From the IMG/VR virus record IMGVR_UViG_3300027791_000092, positions 1-29,596 of that record: 29,596 nt of DNA, one strand, 5' to 3'. Source of the stretch: a virus. The notes under the pieces were generated by a model. The model was not told the DNA's origin, did not search any database, and saw only the letters and a list, made by a program, of their open reading frames with translations. The position numbers and the translations under genes are program-made. Below are positions 1 through 8,667 of this stretch, piece by piece (positions within the stretch are counted from its first letter, which is position 1; every line of letters starts with the position of its first letter).

Positions 1-548
1 GTTTTGCTGTTGATTCTTATGGCGGTGGGTATTCAAGAGACTTCACTGTGGGAGTAGACGGTAATGTAAATGTCCTCACAGGCAACCTAGTTATAGCTAC
101 AGCAGGTAAAGGCATTGACTTTAGCGCGACAGCAGGGGCTGGAACAAGTGAGCTTCTTGACGATTATGAGGAGGGAACGTGGACTCCGAAAATAGAAGGA
201 GACGGTACTACGGCATCCGGGCAGAGCTACACCACTAGCACAGCTAAATACACTAAAATAGGTAGTTTCGTTTTTTTAACCTGTGATGTTTCATTAAGCG
301 CACTTGGAACTACCGCTGGATCTTACGCAGTAATTAAAGGCTTGCCGTTTTCAGTCATCACGAGCCACATGGGTGGAGGATCTGTTGGATACTACAATGG
401 CATTACTAACAATTCTGGCGTTCTGACCTTTTATGCGAACGGAAACCAAGCGTACTTAATGACAGGAGGCGCAGGCTATGTTGCTAGGAGCGACCTCACT
501 AACACTTCTAGGATTATCTGTACGATAATTTATCAAACAGGACAATAA
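1..548 (+). CDS. Phage tail/structural protein, C-terminal part (5' partial)
   Basis: The frame is open from position 3, so the gene begins upstream of the window; the GTG at 48 is an internal valine. What is visible is about 181 residues rich in Gly, Thr and Ser. It contains the motif LLDDYEEGTWTP, which I associate with C-terminal domains of tail-fibre or appendage proteins in marine phage genomes, followed by a beta-rich segment. Role (virion surface protein, perhaps host binding) is inferred from that motif and from composition. It ends 29 nt before a strong terminator and is the only long plus-strand gene at this end, consistent with being the last gene of a late structural operon that converges on the minus-strand replication genes. 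Confidence 0.6.
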   Translation, partial: FAVDSYGGGYSRDFTVGVDGNVNVLTGNLVIATAGKGIDFSATAGAGTSELLDDYEEGTWTPKIEGDGTTASGQSYTTSTAKYTKIGSFVFLTCDVSLSALGTTAGSYAVIKGLPFSVITSHMGGGSVGYYNGITNNSGVLTFYANGNQAYLMTGGAGYVARSDLTNTSRIICTIIYQTGQ

Positions 549-576
549 CAACATTACGCCTATATAGGACAAGCAT

Positions 577-602
577 AAAAAAGGGGCTCAAGGCCCCTTT
601 TT
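577..602. terminator. Bidirectional intrinsic terminator between convergent genes
   Basis: GGGGCT (583-588) pairs with GGCCCC (592-597) around a CAA loop. The stem is flanked by an A run on the left and a T run on the right, so it reads as stem plus U-tract on both strands. It separates the plus-strand structural gene ending at 548 from the minus-strand gene ending at 605, and probably ends both transcripts. Confidence 0.9.
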
Positions 603-604
603 CA

Positions 605-844
605 TTACTCTACTACTTCGCCTTCGGCGACACCGTTTTCATCATCCTCTAGCTCTGTTTTTAGCCTTTGGGTGAATCCTTCCGCAGCTACTTTGATCTG
701 ATCCAGTTTAGCAGAAGTCTCTGCTTCCTGTCTCTTGAGATCTTGTAGTTGGGCTACTATGTATCTTGCTGTATCTTCTAGATCTTCAATTACATAGTTC
801 TTGTCGTCAAAGCTTAATGTTGGCTTATCTTGTACATCGGTCAT
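605..844 (-). CDS. Small acidic phage protein, DUF6447-like
   Basis: 79 aa. A short beta/helix start (SFDDKNYVIEDLEDTARYI) is followed by a predicted coiled-coil segment (about residues 28-62) and a very acidic tail. The opening pattern resembles small phage proteins classed as DUF6447, whose function is unknown; the assignment is from memory and tentative. The start has a good ribosome binding site (AAGGA). It is the last gene of the SSB-to-NrdB operon, 11 nt after nrdB, directly before the shared terminator. Confidence 0.7.
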   Translation of the reverse strand: MTDVQDKPTLSFDDKNYVIEDLEDTARYIVAQLQDLKRQEAETSAKLDQIKVAAEGFTQRLKTELEDDENGVAEGEVVE

Positions 845-855
845 TATAAGGTTCC

Positions 856-1815
856 TTATTTAAAAATGTCTTGCCAATTACCTGTAGTACTAGCGCGAGA
901 GTACTCAGTGGCACGTTGTTCGAAAAAATTAGCGTGTTCTACGCCATTTAACATATAATCTAGCCAAGGCAGAGGATTATCTCCACTTGAAAAGATTTTC
1001 TTCATTCCCAGCCCTAATAGCCTTCGATCCGCAATATAACGAATATAGTCTTTTACTTGCTCAGGTGTTAGATCAGGCACTTCTGCGCCTCTAAAACACA
1101 AGTCAATAAAAGCATCTTCTAGCTCTACTGTTCGCTCTGCGGCACAATAGATCTCATACTTTAGATCATCATTCCATAGCTCTGGGTTCTCTTGAATAAA
1201 GGTTCTGAATAGCTGTGACATGCCTTCAACGTGCAACGTCTCGTCGCGTATCGACCATGTAACAATCTGTCCCATACCTTTCATCAAGTTGTGTCTAGGG
1301 AAGTTAAGCAAAATAGCAAAACTACTAAACAACTGTACACCTTCGGTAAATCCGGAAAAAACAGCCATTGTTTTTGCAATGTCCATTGGCGTATCCATTC
1401 CGAAATTAGCTAAGTGCTCATGCTTATCGAGCATTTCCTTGTGTTCAAAGAATTTCTGATACTCATCATTCCCAAACCCAAGTGTCTCTAAAAGCAACGA
1501 ATATGCTTCCTGGTGTACTGCTTCCATAGCAGCAAACGCAGACAACATCATTCGTATCTCTGGCTGCTTAAATGTAGGAAGATAATGCTTTGCATATCCA
1601 CAACATACATCTACGTCGGCCTGTGTAAAAAATCGGAATATGTTAGAAATAAGAGTCTTATTCCCTTCCGTCATTTTATCTTTATAATCTTTCAAATCAT
1701 CCGCTAGATTTACTTCATCAGGAAGCCAATGCATATGCTGTTGAGCCTTATAATGCTCAAACGCCCACGGATAATTGAAAGGCTTGTAATACTCCCGTTC
1801 TTCTAATAAACTCAT
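856..1815 (-). CDS. nrdB: Ribonucleotide reductase small (beta) subunit, class Ia-like
   Basis: 319 aa. It holds the di-iron centre and tyrosyl radical that start ribonucleotide reduction in NrdA. Expected metal ligands are visible at D67, E98, H101, E158, E192 and H195 (motif RDETLH). Y105, seven residues after E98, sits where the radical tyrosine of E. coli NrdB sits (ETIHSRSY compared with EAVHQEAY here). A conserved C-terminal tail that should bind NrdA is present. Start ATG has a GAGGG site. It directly follows nrdA (3 nt apart), so the two are co-translated. The pair supplies deoxynucleotides for phage DNA synthesis, with the glutaredoxin at 22658 as a likely electron donor. Confidence 0.96.
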   Translation of the reverse strand: MSLLEEREYYKPFNYPWAFEHYKAQQHMHWLPDEVNLADDLKDYKDKMTEGNKTLISNIFRFFTQADVDVCCGYAKHYLPTFKQPEIRMMLSAFAAMEAVHQEAYSLLLETLGFGNDEYQKFFEHKEMLDKHEHLANFGMDTPMDIAKTMAVFSGFTEGVQLFSSFAILLNFPRHNLMKGMGQIVTWSIRDETLHVEGMSQLFRTFIQENPELWNDDLKYEIYCAAERTVELEDAFIDLCFRGAEVPDLTPEQVKDYIRYIADRRLLGLGMKKIFSSGDNPLPWLDYMLNGVEHANFFEQRATEYSRASTTGNWQDIFK

Positions 1816-1817
1816 AC

Positions 1818-3587
1818 TTAACCCTCACACGCCAGACAACCTTCGTCATCAATACTATCAAAAATATACTGTCTTAGTACTTCATCAGAGACATTTTCTG
1901 CTCTCTTCATTGCTTCACTTCGTAAATAATACAAAGTTTTTACCCCTCTTTTCCAGGCCATCATGTGAACAGCGTGAAGTTCTTGCTTAGAAATATTAGC
2001 AGGGAAAAATACGTTTAAAGATTGACTCTGGCATATAAACTCTTGCCTATCACCAGCCATTTCGATTACCCATCTCTGGTCAATCTCTACTGCCGTCTTA
2101 AATACATCTTTTGTCCACTGATCTAAAAATTCTAGATGTTGTACTGAACCGCCATTAGTGAGAATACTTTTCCACACATCGTCGGTGTCATACCCTAAAT
2201 CTTGTAAAGTATCCTCTAAGTATTCGTTTTTGAGGAGACTAGAGCCGCTTTTAGTTTTCTGGGTAAAAGCATTAGCACGGTAAGGCTCAATTGAAGGAGA
2301 AGTATTACCGCAGATAATACTAGAACTGGCATTAGGAGCGATAGCAAGAAGATGAGCGTTACGCACACCGTAGCCTTCTCCATCAGGGCATTCACCTCGT
2401 TCTGTTGCGAGCTGTCTGGTAGCTCTAACAGCCTCTCCTTTAATCCTTCCGAACATCTGCAAATTTCGTCCTTTAGCCATTGCAGATTCAAACGGGATAC
2501 TATGTCTTTGTAAGTACGCATGGAAACCCATTGCTCCTAATCCGAGACTTCTTTCTCTCATAGCACTATAACTAGCTCTTGAGAGCTGATCCGGTGCATT
2601 ATTAATAAAAAACTCAATTACATTATCAAGCATTCTTACTAAATCAGGTATAAAGTCATCATTGTCTTTCCACCCATCGTACTCTTCCAAATTGACGCTC
2701 GACAGGCAACACACTGCTGTTCTATCTTTGTCTGTAGCGAGAGTAATCTCACTACAGAGGTTAGAGTGATGAACCGTTAGTCCTAAGTTTTGTTGAAACT
2801 CGGGTACTGCCTCTTGAACAGTGTCCTTAAACATAATGTAAGGTTCGCCGGTTTCAACACGATTTTGGATAAGTTTTACCCAAAGCGTTTTAGCTGAAAC
2901 AGTCTTTTTAACCTCTCTTGAGTGTGGGTCAATAAGATCCCAACTATCGTCAAATCCTTCTAACTTTGTAGCCTTTTCTATAAGTTCCATGAACTCATCA
3001 GACAAAAGCACGCCGTGATGAAGATTAGTTGACTTTCTGTTAACATCACCGCCTGTAGGCTTGCGAACGTCCAAAAACTCTTCCACTTCTGGATGAGATA
3101 TATCAAGATATGCTGCATAGCTGCCTCTTCTAGTTACGCCTTGTGAGAATGCTAACATTTCCGCGTCTACGACTTTTAGAAATGGTATCACTCCCGTACT
3201 TTCGGAGCCATTGCTCGTTGTCGAGCCTACACTCCGAACTTCGTTCCAACATCCTCCGACCCCGCCGCCGACTGACGACAAGTAAGCATTTTCTGTGTAG
3301 TGATTAGTAATCCCTTCACGGCTATCTTCCACATAGTTCAGAAAACAACTAATCGGCATTCCTCTTTTAGTGCCGCCATTCGATAAAATTGGCGTAGAGA
3401 ACATAAACCATAGCTTACTAGCATAGTCATACAATCTTTGTGCGTGTGCATCATCATCTGCAAACGCTTTCGCCGCTCTTGCGAAGGCTTCCTGCGGTGA
3501 GGTTTCACCGTCTACAAAATACCTGTCTTCTAAAGTTTTTATACTAAACTCAGATAGATACTTATCCCTTTTATAATTAATGTCCAC
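1818..3587 (-). CDS. nrdA: Ribonucleotide reductase large (alpha) subunit lacking the ATP-cone
   Basis: 589 aa, against about 760 for E. coli NrdA. It reduces ribonucleoside diphosphates. Catalytic features: C81 and C293/C294 (redox pair region), N277-L-C279-S-E281 (active-site thiyl cysteine with Asn and Glu), SLGLGAMGF (347-355), tyrosine pair Y553-Y554 of the radical path, and a C-terminal CLAC shuttle at 584-587. The protein begins immediately at the catalytic core, so the N-terminal ATP-cone that mediates dATP shut-off is absent. Start is GTG, preceded by AAGGAG, and overlaps the end of the flap endonuclease gene by 11 nt. Its partner nrdB follows at once. Confidence 0.96.
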   Translation of the reverse strand: MDINYKRDKYLSEFSIKTLEDRYFVDGETSPQEAFARAAKAFADDDAHAQRLYDYASKLWFMFSTPILSNGGTKRGMPISCFLNYVEDSREGITNHYTENAYLSSVGGGVGGCWNEVRSVGSTTSNGSESTGVIPFLKVVDAEMLAFSQGVTRRGSYAAYLDISHPEVEEFLDVRKPTGGDVNRKSTNLHHGVLLSDEFMELIEKATKLEGFDDSWDLIDPHSREVKKTVSAKTLWVKLIQNRVETGEPYIMFKDTVQEAVPEFQQNLGLTVHHSNLCSEITLATDKDRTAVCCLSSVNLEEYDGWKDNDDFIPDLVRMLDNVIEFFINNAPDQLSRASYSAMRERSLGLGAMGFHAYLQRHSIPFESAMAKGRNLQMFGRIKGEAVRATRQLATERGECPDGEGYGVRNAHLLAIAPNASSSIICGNTSPSIEPYRANAFTQKTKSGSSLLKNEYLEDTLQDLGYDTDDVWKSILTNGGSVQHLEFLDQWTKDVFKTAVEIDQRWVIEMAGDRQEFICQSQSLNVFFPANISKQELHAVHMMAWKRGVKTLYYLRSEAMKRAENVSDEVLRQYIFDSIDDEGCLACEG

Positions 3588-4419
3588 CCATTAAACTCCT
3601 TATAGCTGAGATATTATCAGCTCCTATTGCGTCATCACAATATGTTATTAAATCCATCAATTCGTAGTTTTGTAAAATCTGTTCCGAGTTTTCATTTAAC
3701 GACTGAATATACTTATACTTACCTACTAGCGGTGCTGCATCGTATATGCTCAGTGCATCTCCATACTGTTTTATCAAATCAAACGCTCTTTTAGGGCCAA
3801 TACCAGGAATACCTGGAACGTTATCACCCTTATCTCCTGTCAAACACTTTAAGGAAATGTACTCTTCTGGAGTTACCTCATAGTGGTCATGCCAGTTTTC
3901 TAGTGTTACTTCCTTACGTGTTACATAAGAGAATCTACCTACATTTTCTTGTATCAGCAGATCCCAGTCTCGGTCACTAGAAATCATCCAAACATCTTCT
4001 AATCCATACTCAGCTTTATCTTTTACTAGGTGTGCTGCGATATCGTCAGCCTCTACACCTTTGAACCTAAGTATTGGGTATCCTTCTTTTTTTAAGACTT
4101 CTAGTGAAGCCTCGTACTCTGAAAAGAACTCTTCGAAGGCCATCTTTTCTTCTTCGGATTGGTCAGCGAATTTATCTTTTCTATTCTGTTTATACTCAGC
4201 ATTAATATTGCGTCTATAAGAAGAAGAGCCCCAATCTGCTGTAATTACTATTCTACCACAGCCATAAGACTTTGCTAGCGATTCTACAGTTTTTTGGTAC
4301 TCATACCTGAAATCTGTACGTCCTTGATGTTTCCATCTAAACGCCAAGTTTAAGGCATCTACTATTAGTGTTGTGTTTGGACTACTATTATTTACTTTCT
4401 CTGCAAAATTAAACGCCAT
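3577..4419 (-). CDS. 5'-3' exonuclease / flap endonuclease (T5 D15-like)
   Basis: 280 aa, typical length for a stand-alone phage FEN. It removes 5' flaps and RNA primers during lagging-strand synthesis and recombination; the separate phage polymerase in this window has no such domain. Acidic metal-binding residues occur in the usual places: D21 (VDALNLAFR), D62 (TADWGSSSYRR), the EADD cluster at 123-126, SSDRD at 147-151, and D196/D199 in LTGDKGDNVPGIPGIG, which begins the helix-3-turn-helix DNA-binding region (about 193-213). It sits between a PD-(D/E)xK nuclease and nrdA with overlaps on both sides. Confidence 0.94.
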   Translation of the reverse strand: MAFNFAEKVNNSSPNTTLIVDALNLAFRWKHQGRTDFRYEYQKTVESLAKSYGCGRIVITADWGSSSYRRNINAEYKQNRKDKFADQSEEEKMAFEEFFSEYEASLEVLKKEGYPILRFKGVEADDIAAHLVKDKAEYGLEDVWMISSDRDWDLLIQENVGRFSYVTRKEVTLENWHDHYEVTPEEYISLKCLTGDKGDNVPGIPGIGPKRAFDLIKQYGDALSIYDAAPLVGKYKYIQSLNENSEQILQNYELMDLITYCDDAIGADNISAIRSLMGGH

Positions 4420-4855
4420 TTATCCATCTCACTTGTTCATTTTTTAACCAATCTTCGGCAAGTAAAGCATAACAGTCTAGAAAACTAATGTACATCCACT
4501 TCTCGCAAACATCTGGCATATCTTCAGTTACTACAAATACTGGTGATCTATTGTATTTGAAGAATAGCAAAGGTTCTTGCTTTCCACCTGCTGCTTGTAT
4601 GATAAGTTTTTTCCACCAAGTTATTAGATTATTAGTCTTTTCTTGCGTAAAAATTCTATCCGTTAAGGGAGATTCTGCATAGTTTTTTACTTCTATGCAG
4701 AATCTATTTTTCTCGTGGGGTACATATAAGTCTCCCTTTAAATATTCTAAAGCTCCCGAGTTTGGAACTCTCTCAAACTGCATACCGGTACTCTCTCGTA
4801 ACATATCTCTAACGAGATACTCACCTCTAGCACCTTTTGCTCGTGAATCTACCAT
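4409..4855 (-). CDS. PD-(D/E)xK nuclease, possible Holliday junction resolvase
   Basis: 148 aa. The N-terminal part has the pattern of archaeal Hjc-like and related PD-(D/E)xK nucleases: SRAKGARGEYLVRDML (conserved Glu on the first helix), then KGDLYV (metal-binding Asp) and IEVKNY (the ExK pair). These nucleases cut branched DNA or act as small endonucleases. Start and stop codons overlap its neighbours (TAATG with SbcC). Its place between SbcC and the flap endonuclease favours a role in recombination or branched-DNA processing. Whether it is a true resolvase or a general nuclease cannot be decided from sequence. Confidence 0.75.
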   Translation of the reverse strand: MVDSRAKGARGEYLVRDMLRESTGMQFERVPNSGALEYLKGDLYVPHEKNRFCIEVKNYAESPLTDRIFTQEKTNNLITWWKKLIIQAAGGKQEPLLFFKYNRSPVFVVTEDMPDVCEKWMYISFLDCYALLAEDWLKNEQVRWINGV

Positions 4856-6657
4856 TACTTATCCAATGCACTTATATTGCCTTGTTTTACTACTTCAATC
4901 TTTTCTAGCAAAGGATGTGTCCATCCATGAGATACGGCATAAGTATTCAAGTCTTCTGCTAACAGAACCTCTACTAACTTCTCTCTACCTGCATCATCTA
5001 GCACACTTATAACTTCGTCTAAGAATAATATATTGATTCTAGACTTAGATATGCTACTCATAAGTTTACGAATAGCAATTAGTGTAGCAGTATTTACTCT
5101 AGCAAGCTCTCCAGAAGAGAGTGCTAGAATGTCTACTATGACCTCATTATCAGTAATCTGTACATTCAACTTATCGTTGGATACAATGAACTGTAGTGTA
5201 AAACGACCATCTGAAAGCTCAGCAAGGTACTGGTTTGTAAGCTCTTCTAGTTCTTTTACTAGATTTTCTATCTTATAAGCTAATAGTCCATTAGTACTAA
5301 AAGCTTTTTTCAATACATCTAGGTTAGAGTCTAGTTGTGCTTGTTGTGCCAACACTGCTTTTGCCTTATTTAACTTCTCTATAAACCCATCAGTCTGGGC
5401 TTGAATTATTTCTATACGAGTATTAGACCTGGTTCTAGCTTCGTTCTCTTTTGCGATCTTAGCCAACTCTATCTTTGCTGCTCTTAATTTAGTTTCAAGT
5501 TCTACTAAGTTATCGGCCAGCGCTTCTTTGTCTAGTATTTGACTAGGTAAATCACTGTCTATTCCTCTGTATAGGTCTTCCCACTCTTTTTCTGCTTTGG
5601 ATAAATTAGCCCTAGCATTATTATTTCTTTTTATCTGTCGTATCATATCTTCGTTAAAGTCTTTGTCATCGTCTAACTTAGATAGCTTATTTCTCTCTAG
5701 CAGTACTAAGTCATTCTTAAACTCTGCATCAATATCTTGTTCACAAGTGGGACACTTATCCCCTAGTCGTAACAGCTTATCTAGCATATCGTTAGCTGAT
5801 CTTACACCAGCATTTAACTGTCCTAGATCACTCTGATACTTATCATACGATTCCGAAGGAGGAAGTTGCTGTAAAGCACTCTGTACCTGGTTGATATCTA
5901 TACTAGACAGCATATCTTTATATTGATTATTTTGTAAGATTTTTTTATTTTTTTCGGAGATATTTTCCAACTCTACTGAAAGAGAACGGAAAGACTTCTC
6001 ATCATCATCCGTGTTTATATCTAAATCTAACATGGGCAGTACTATCGTACTCTCCAATTTATTGTTTGATAACCATTTTTCAATCGTTGTTGCTTCTGTA
6101 CTCAACTCCGTTATTCTAGTAGCAGACTCTCTTGAGGCTTCTTTGAATATCTCAAAAAGCTCTACATAAGCATCTAAGTGAAGAAGGTCAATTAAGAACT
6201 TCTTCCTATTAGTATCCGTAGCAGTAAGAAACTGCAAACTAGCGTTTGTGTTCTGGTACACCAACTGTGAGAAAGTTTTAAAGTCAATACCTATGACATT
6301 CTGTAGAGTTTTATAGGTGTTAGTAGCTGTGTGGCTGGATATATCCTCACCATCTTTCTTTAATACTACTTTAATACCGCTCTTTCTATCTACAGCAACT
6401 TCATAAGTGCTGCCATCCTTCTCGAAAAGCAAATATATGCTATACCCATCATTAACATAACGATTAGGAATATCTGCTTTTTTAATGCCTTTTGAGTTCT
6501 TGTTATACAGAACTTCTTCTATAACTAGAGGTATAGACGACTTACCCATCCCATTTGAACCAATGATTTGAGTTACTGTGTTCTCGTTTAAGTCTAACTC
6601 GTTATCAGGCCCGTAACTAAAACAGTTACTCCACTTGAGCTTTTTGAGAGTGATCAT
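4855..6657 (-). CDS. SbcC/Rad50-like recombination ATPase (T4 gp46, T5 D13-like)
   Basis: 600 aa. This SMC-like ATPase works with the nuclease encoded next door to resect DNA ends for recombination-dependent replication. Features in order: Walker A GSNGMGKS (33-40); long coiled-coil arms (about 150-300 and 310-480); a zinc-hook CPTC at 302-305 at the arm tip; ABC signature LSSGE (513-517); Walker B ILFLDE (543-548); switch His near 577. The arms are short compared with bacterial SbcC (about 1,050 aa), as is usual for phage versions. The start ATG has AGGA six nt upstream and lies 32 nt inside the SbcD gene, so the two are translationally coupled. Confidence 0.95.
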   Translation of the reverse strand: MITLKKLKWSNCFSYGPDNELDLNENTVTQIIGSNGMGKSSIPLVIEEVLYNKNSKGIKKADIPNRYVNDGYSIYLLFEKDGSTYEVAVDRKSGIKVVLKKDGEDISSHTATNTYKTLQNVIGIDFKTFSQLVYQNTNASLQFLTATDTNRKKFLIDLLHLDAYVELFEIFKEASRESATRITELSTEATTIEKWLSNNKLESTIVLPMLDLDINTDDDEKSFRSLSVELENISEKNKKILQNNQYKDMLSSIDINQVQSALQQLPPSESYDKYQSDLGQLNAGVRSANDMLDKLLRLGDKCPTCEQDIDAEFKNDLVLLERNKLSKLDDDKDFNEDMIRQIKRNNNARANLSKAEKEWEDLYRGIDSDLPSQILDKEALADNLVELETKLRAAKIELAKIAKENEARTRSNTRIEIIQAQTDGFIEKLNKAKAVLAQQAQLDSNLDVLKKAFSTNGLLAYKIENLVKELEELTNQYLAELSDGRFTLQFIVSNDKLNVQITDNEVIVDILALSSGELARVNTATLIAIRKLMSSISKSRINILFLDEVISVLDDAGREKLVEVLLAEDLNTYAVSHGWTHPLLEKIEVVKQGNISALDK

Positions 6658-7585
6658 TGTATGTTCCTATAATGTTGCTGACTTCGTCGTCTGGTATTGC
6701 TAGATAGTGGCTTAGATACTCTACTAACTCTTCTTCTATGGTCATATCTTTGTCTAAGACTAAAGATACCTCTGAGTTTCTCTTTATTACTTTCTTGTCA
6801 AGTAATTCAGAGTTTTCTACTGAGGCCAGTTCTTGAATGTCGCCCTCTATTTCATAAATAGTGTGATGATATTCAGTAGCAACCATATCCTTTGGATCTG
6901 TTACAGTTTTTCTAATGAGCTGTGGTAGATCAAACGGCTCCCATACCCAACTCCAAGTCTTTTCATTGATAAATAAACAGCCTGTCGATACCTCTTTTCT
7001 GTGAAAGGAGGTTGTCATAGGACTGCCTGGGTACACTATGTTTCTCTGCGTGTTACTATGAGCATGCAAATCTCCTGCAAATACTACAGGGAACTCTGCA
7101 AACCTATCTAGCTCTGTCTCCGGCTTTACATGAGGAGGTATTTCGCCTCGTACATGAGTGAATAGCGGTTGAGATGTGTCAAAGTGTTCTATGCTGCCTT
7201 CTCTATGTAAATCCGCGTAGGGTAGAATACCAAAACCTACGTCAGTATCAATATATGACATATCAACTATATGTATAAGCGGGTTAATATCTCTACTAAC
7301 CTGCTTTAGTTGACTGAAGAAAGTCTTATGCTTCTTTGTCGCTTCATGATTACCGTCGTAGATGATGGTAGGAACTCTAACATTTCTAATAAAAGAAAAG
7401 TAGAGTTCCAGCTCTTCCATACTAGGCAGACGATCAAACAAGTCACCACCAATAATGTGGCTATCACACTGTTTGCAATAGCTGTGTACTTGGTCGAAAA
7501 ACATATTGTAACGCTTTAAGGCCCACTCTCTTGGAACATTCTTCTGTCCCAGCTTAATGTGCCAGTCTGCCGTAAATAGGATCAT
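6626..7585 (-). CDS. SbcD/Mre11-like nuclease (T4 gp47, T5 D12-like)
   Basis: 319 aa. Calcineurin-like metallophosphoesterase, nuclease partner of the SbcC-like ATPase. Metal-binding motifs in the canonical order: ADWH (D7, H9), GGDLFDR (D48), GNHE (N79, H80), H144 in FTHVRGE, and GDLHAH (171-176, two His). A PGSP motif follows at 186-189. The C-terminal 100 residues would be the capping and ATPase-binding part. The start overlaps the SSB stop codon (GTATGA) and the end overlaps the SbcC gene by 32 nt. Confidence 0.95.
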   Translation of the reverse strand: MILFTADWHIKLGQKNVPREWALKRYNMFFDQVHSYCKQCDSHIIGGDLFDRLPSMEELELYFSFIRNVRVPTIIYDGNHEATKKHKTFFSQLKQVSRDINPLIHIVDMSYIDTDVGFGILPYADLHREGSIEHFDTSQPLFTHVRGEIPPHVKPETELDRFAEFPVVFAGDLHAHSNTQRNIVYPGSPMTTSFHRKEVSTGCLFINEKTWSWVWEPFDLPQLIRKTVTDPKDMVATEYHHTIYEIEGDIQELASVENSELLDKKVIKRNSEVSLVLDKDMTIEEELVEYLSHYLAIPDDEVSNIIGTYNDHSQKAQVE

Positions 7586-8214
7586 ACTATCTTGAACTCA
7601 TCTTCAATGCTTTCATCAATTTCTGAAGTCTCACCAGCGTTATCGCGTAAACGATCTAACAACTCTTTCTGAGCATCAGGCGTAGGACGAGACATTACTT
7701 CATCCATAGACTTAATAGTTGTGAACACTTCCATCTCTGCATCAGACAAAGCACGAGGCTTGCACTTGAGAGCTTGGAGTTGGTACTCTACATTATAAGG
7801 CAGAGGGCCAGTCTTTACACGCTTGAATTGAACATCCCAGCCTGTACTTGGATCTGTTGGGTCACCTAAGTCTTCTGCAGCAGTAATGATCTGCTCCCAT
7901 AATTTCTTCTTTAGGTTTACCACTTTAACTTCACCGTTGTCGATGCACTGAGTAGCGTAGCTCCAGCCACACTTGAGGTCAGGGTAGAACTCACGAACCC
8001 AATCTTTCTCTAGGTTGTTAAAGGTTTCTTTGTTGCGGTCAAAGGATAAACACTCTAGTGGAATGTTCTTGCCATTCTCACCGTTTATCCAATAGACGTA
8101 TCTAGCTAGAATGTCACCTACTAGACGGAACTTGTTGTCACCATCTTTGTACTGAAAACTGCTAACTGAACTTTTTTGTGCAGAACCTTTCTGCTGATTA
8201 AATGAAATAGCCAT
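7582..8214 (-). CDS. Single-stranded DNA-binding protein, gp32-like
   Basis: 210 aa. It should coat ssDNA at the fork and during recombination. An OB-fold-like core (about 22-150) contains the stretch DPSTGWDVQFKRVKTG, typical of phage gp32-type SSBs, and the last 30 residues are strongly acidic (IDESIEDEF), the usual partner-docking tail of SSBs. No clear zinc site is visible, unlike T4 gp32. GGAG lies nine nt before the ATG. It precedes sbcD with a 4-nt overlap, so SSB and end-processing proteins are made together. Confidence 0.82.
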   Translation of the reverse strand: MAISFNQQKGSAQKSSVSSFQYKDGDNKFRLVGDILARYVYWINGENGKNIPLECLSFDRNKETFNNLEKDWVREFYPDLKCGWSYATQCIDNGEVKVVNLKKKLWEQIITAAEDLGDPTDPSTGWDVQFKRVKTGPLPYNVEYQLQALKCKPRALSDAEMEVFTTIKSMDEVMSRPTPDAQKELLDRLRDNAGETSEIDESIEDEFKIV

Positions 8215-8625
8215 TTAATGAATCTCCTTTGCGTTGACTTCTTCGTACTTGAAATGAAGGATTTGTGAATCATCCAAGTATAGTAGCCTATTATTGTTTA
8301 TTAATGTGTCCATATCCTCTGCAGGCAGAAGTACGGTATCTAGTGTTGTATCTTTAGTTAGGCGAAAGTACGCCGTAGATCGTAAGGCACACAATGCAAT
8401 GTATTGTGCAAGCTCACGATACCGGTACTTATAAGAATGGTATAGCAGTACATCGGGATGAAGCATGAAGCTATCCCCAAGGAAGTTTTTCTGCGAATAT
8501 TTATAAATAGGGTCTACAGCATTTGTAGGTATCTGCCCCAGTACGAGCATCCGTACTATACGCACAATCTCTACAGCGTTGCCGTTAGCCTCTTTATGAA
8601 TCCTTCGCCAGTCAAATAAGAACAT
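8215..8625 (-). CDS. Conserved-looking phage protein of unknown function; start uncertain
   Basis: 136 aa as the longest reading. I do not recognise it. It is a mostly helical, basic to neutral protein with no membrane segment and opens with DWRRIHKEANGNAVEIVRI. It is the first gene of the SSB/SbcCD/flap/RNR operon, which suggests a replication role. The start is a problem: the ATG at 8625 lies only three nt after the -10 box of a near-consensus promoter, so normal initiation would exclude it from the mRNA, and it has no ribosome binding site. In-frame alternatives are GTG at 8565 and ATG at 8550, neither with a clear site. Either the mRNA is leaderless from an unusually close start, the gene is read from upstream transcripts, or the protein is shorter. 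Confidence 0.7.
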   Translation of the reverse strand: MFLFDWRRIHKEANGNAVEIVRIVRMLVLGQIPTNAVDPIYKYSQKNFLGDSFMLHPDVLLYHSYKYRYRELAQYIALCALRSTAYFRLTKDTTLDTVLLPAEDMDTLINNNRLLYLDDSQILHFKYEEVNAKEIH

Positions 8626-8627
8626 AT

Positions 8628-8667
8628 ATTATACTAAAAATTAAGGTTTGTGTCAAGAACTATTTTT
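8628..8667 (-). promoter_or_regulatory. Near-consensus sigma70 promoter with upstream A-rich box
   Basis: On the minus strand: TTGACA (8656-8651), 17 nt spacer, TATAAT (8633-8628), preceded by AAAAAAATAGTTC. It lies between the SF2 helicase stop and the SSB operon and should start that operon near 8621. It is almost a copy of the promoter at 18641. Confidence 0.93.

Noticed and set aside
4409-4855. Naming the PD-(D/E)xK protein a proven Holliday junction resolvase
   Set aside because: The motif set supports the nuclease superfamily only; substrate cannot be told from this sequence.
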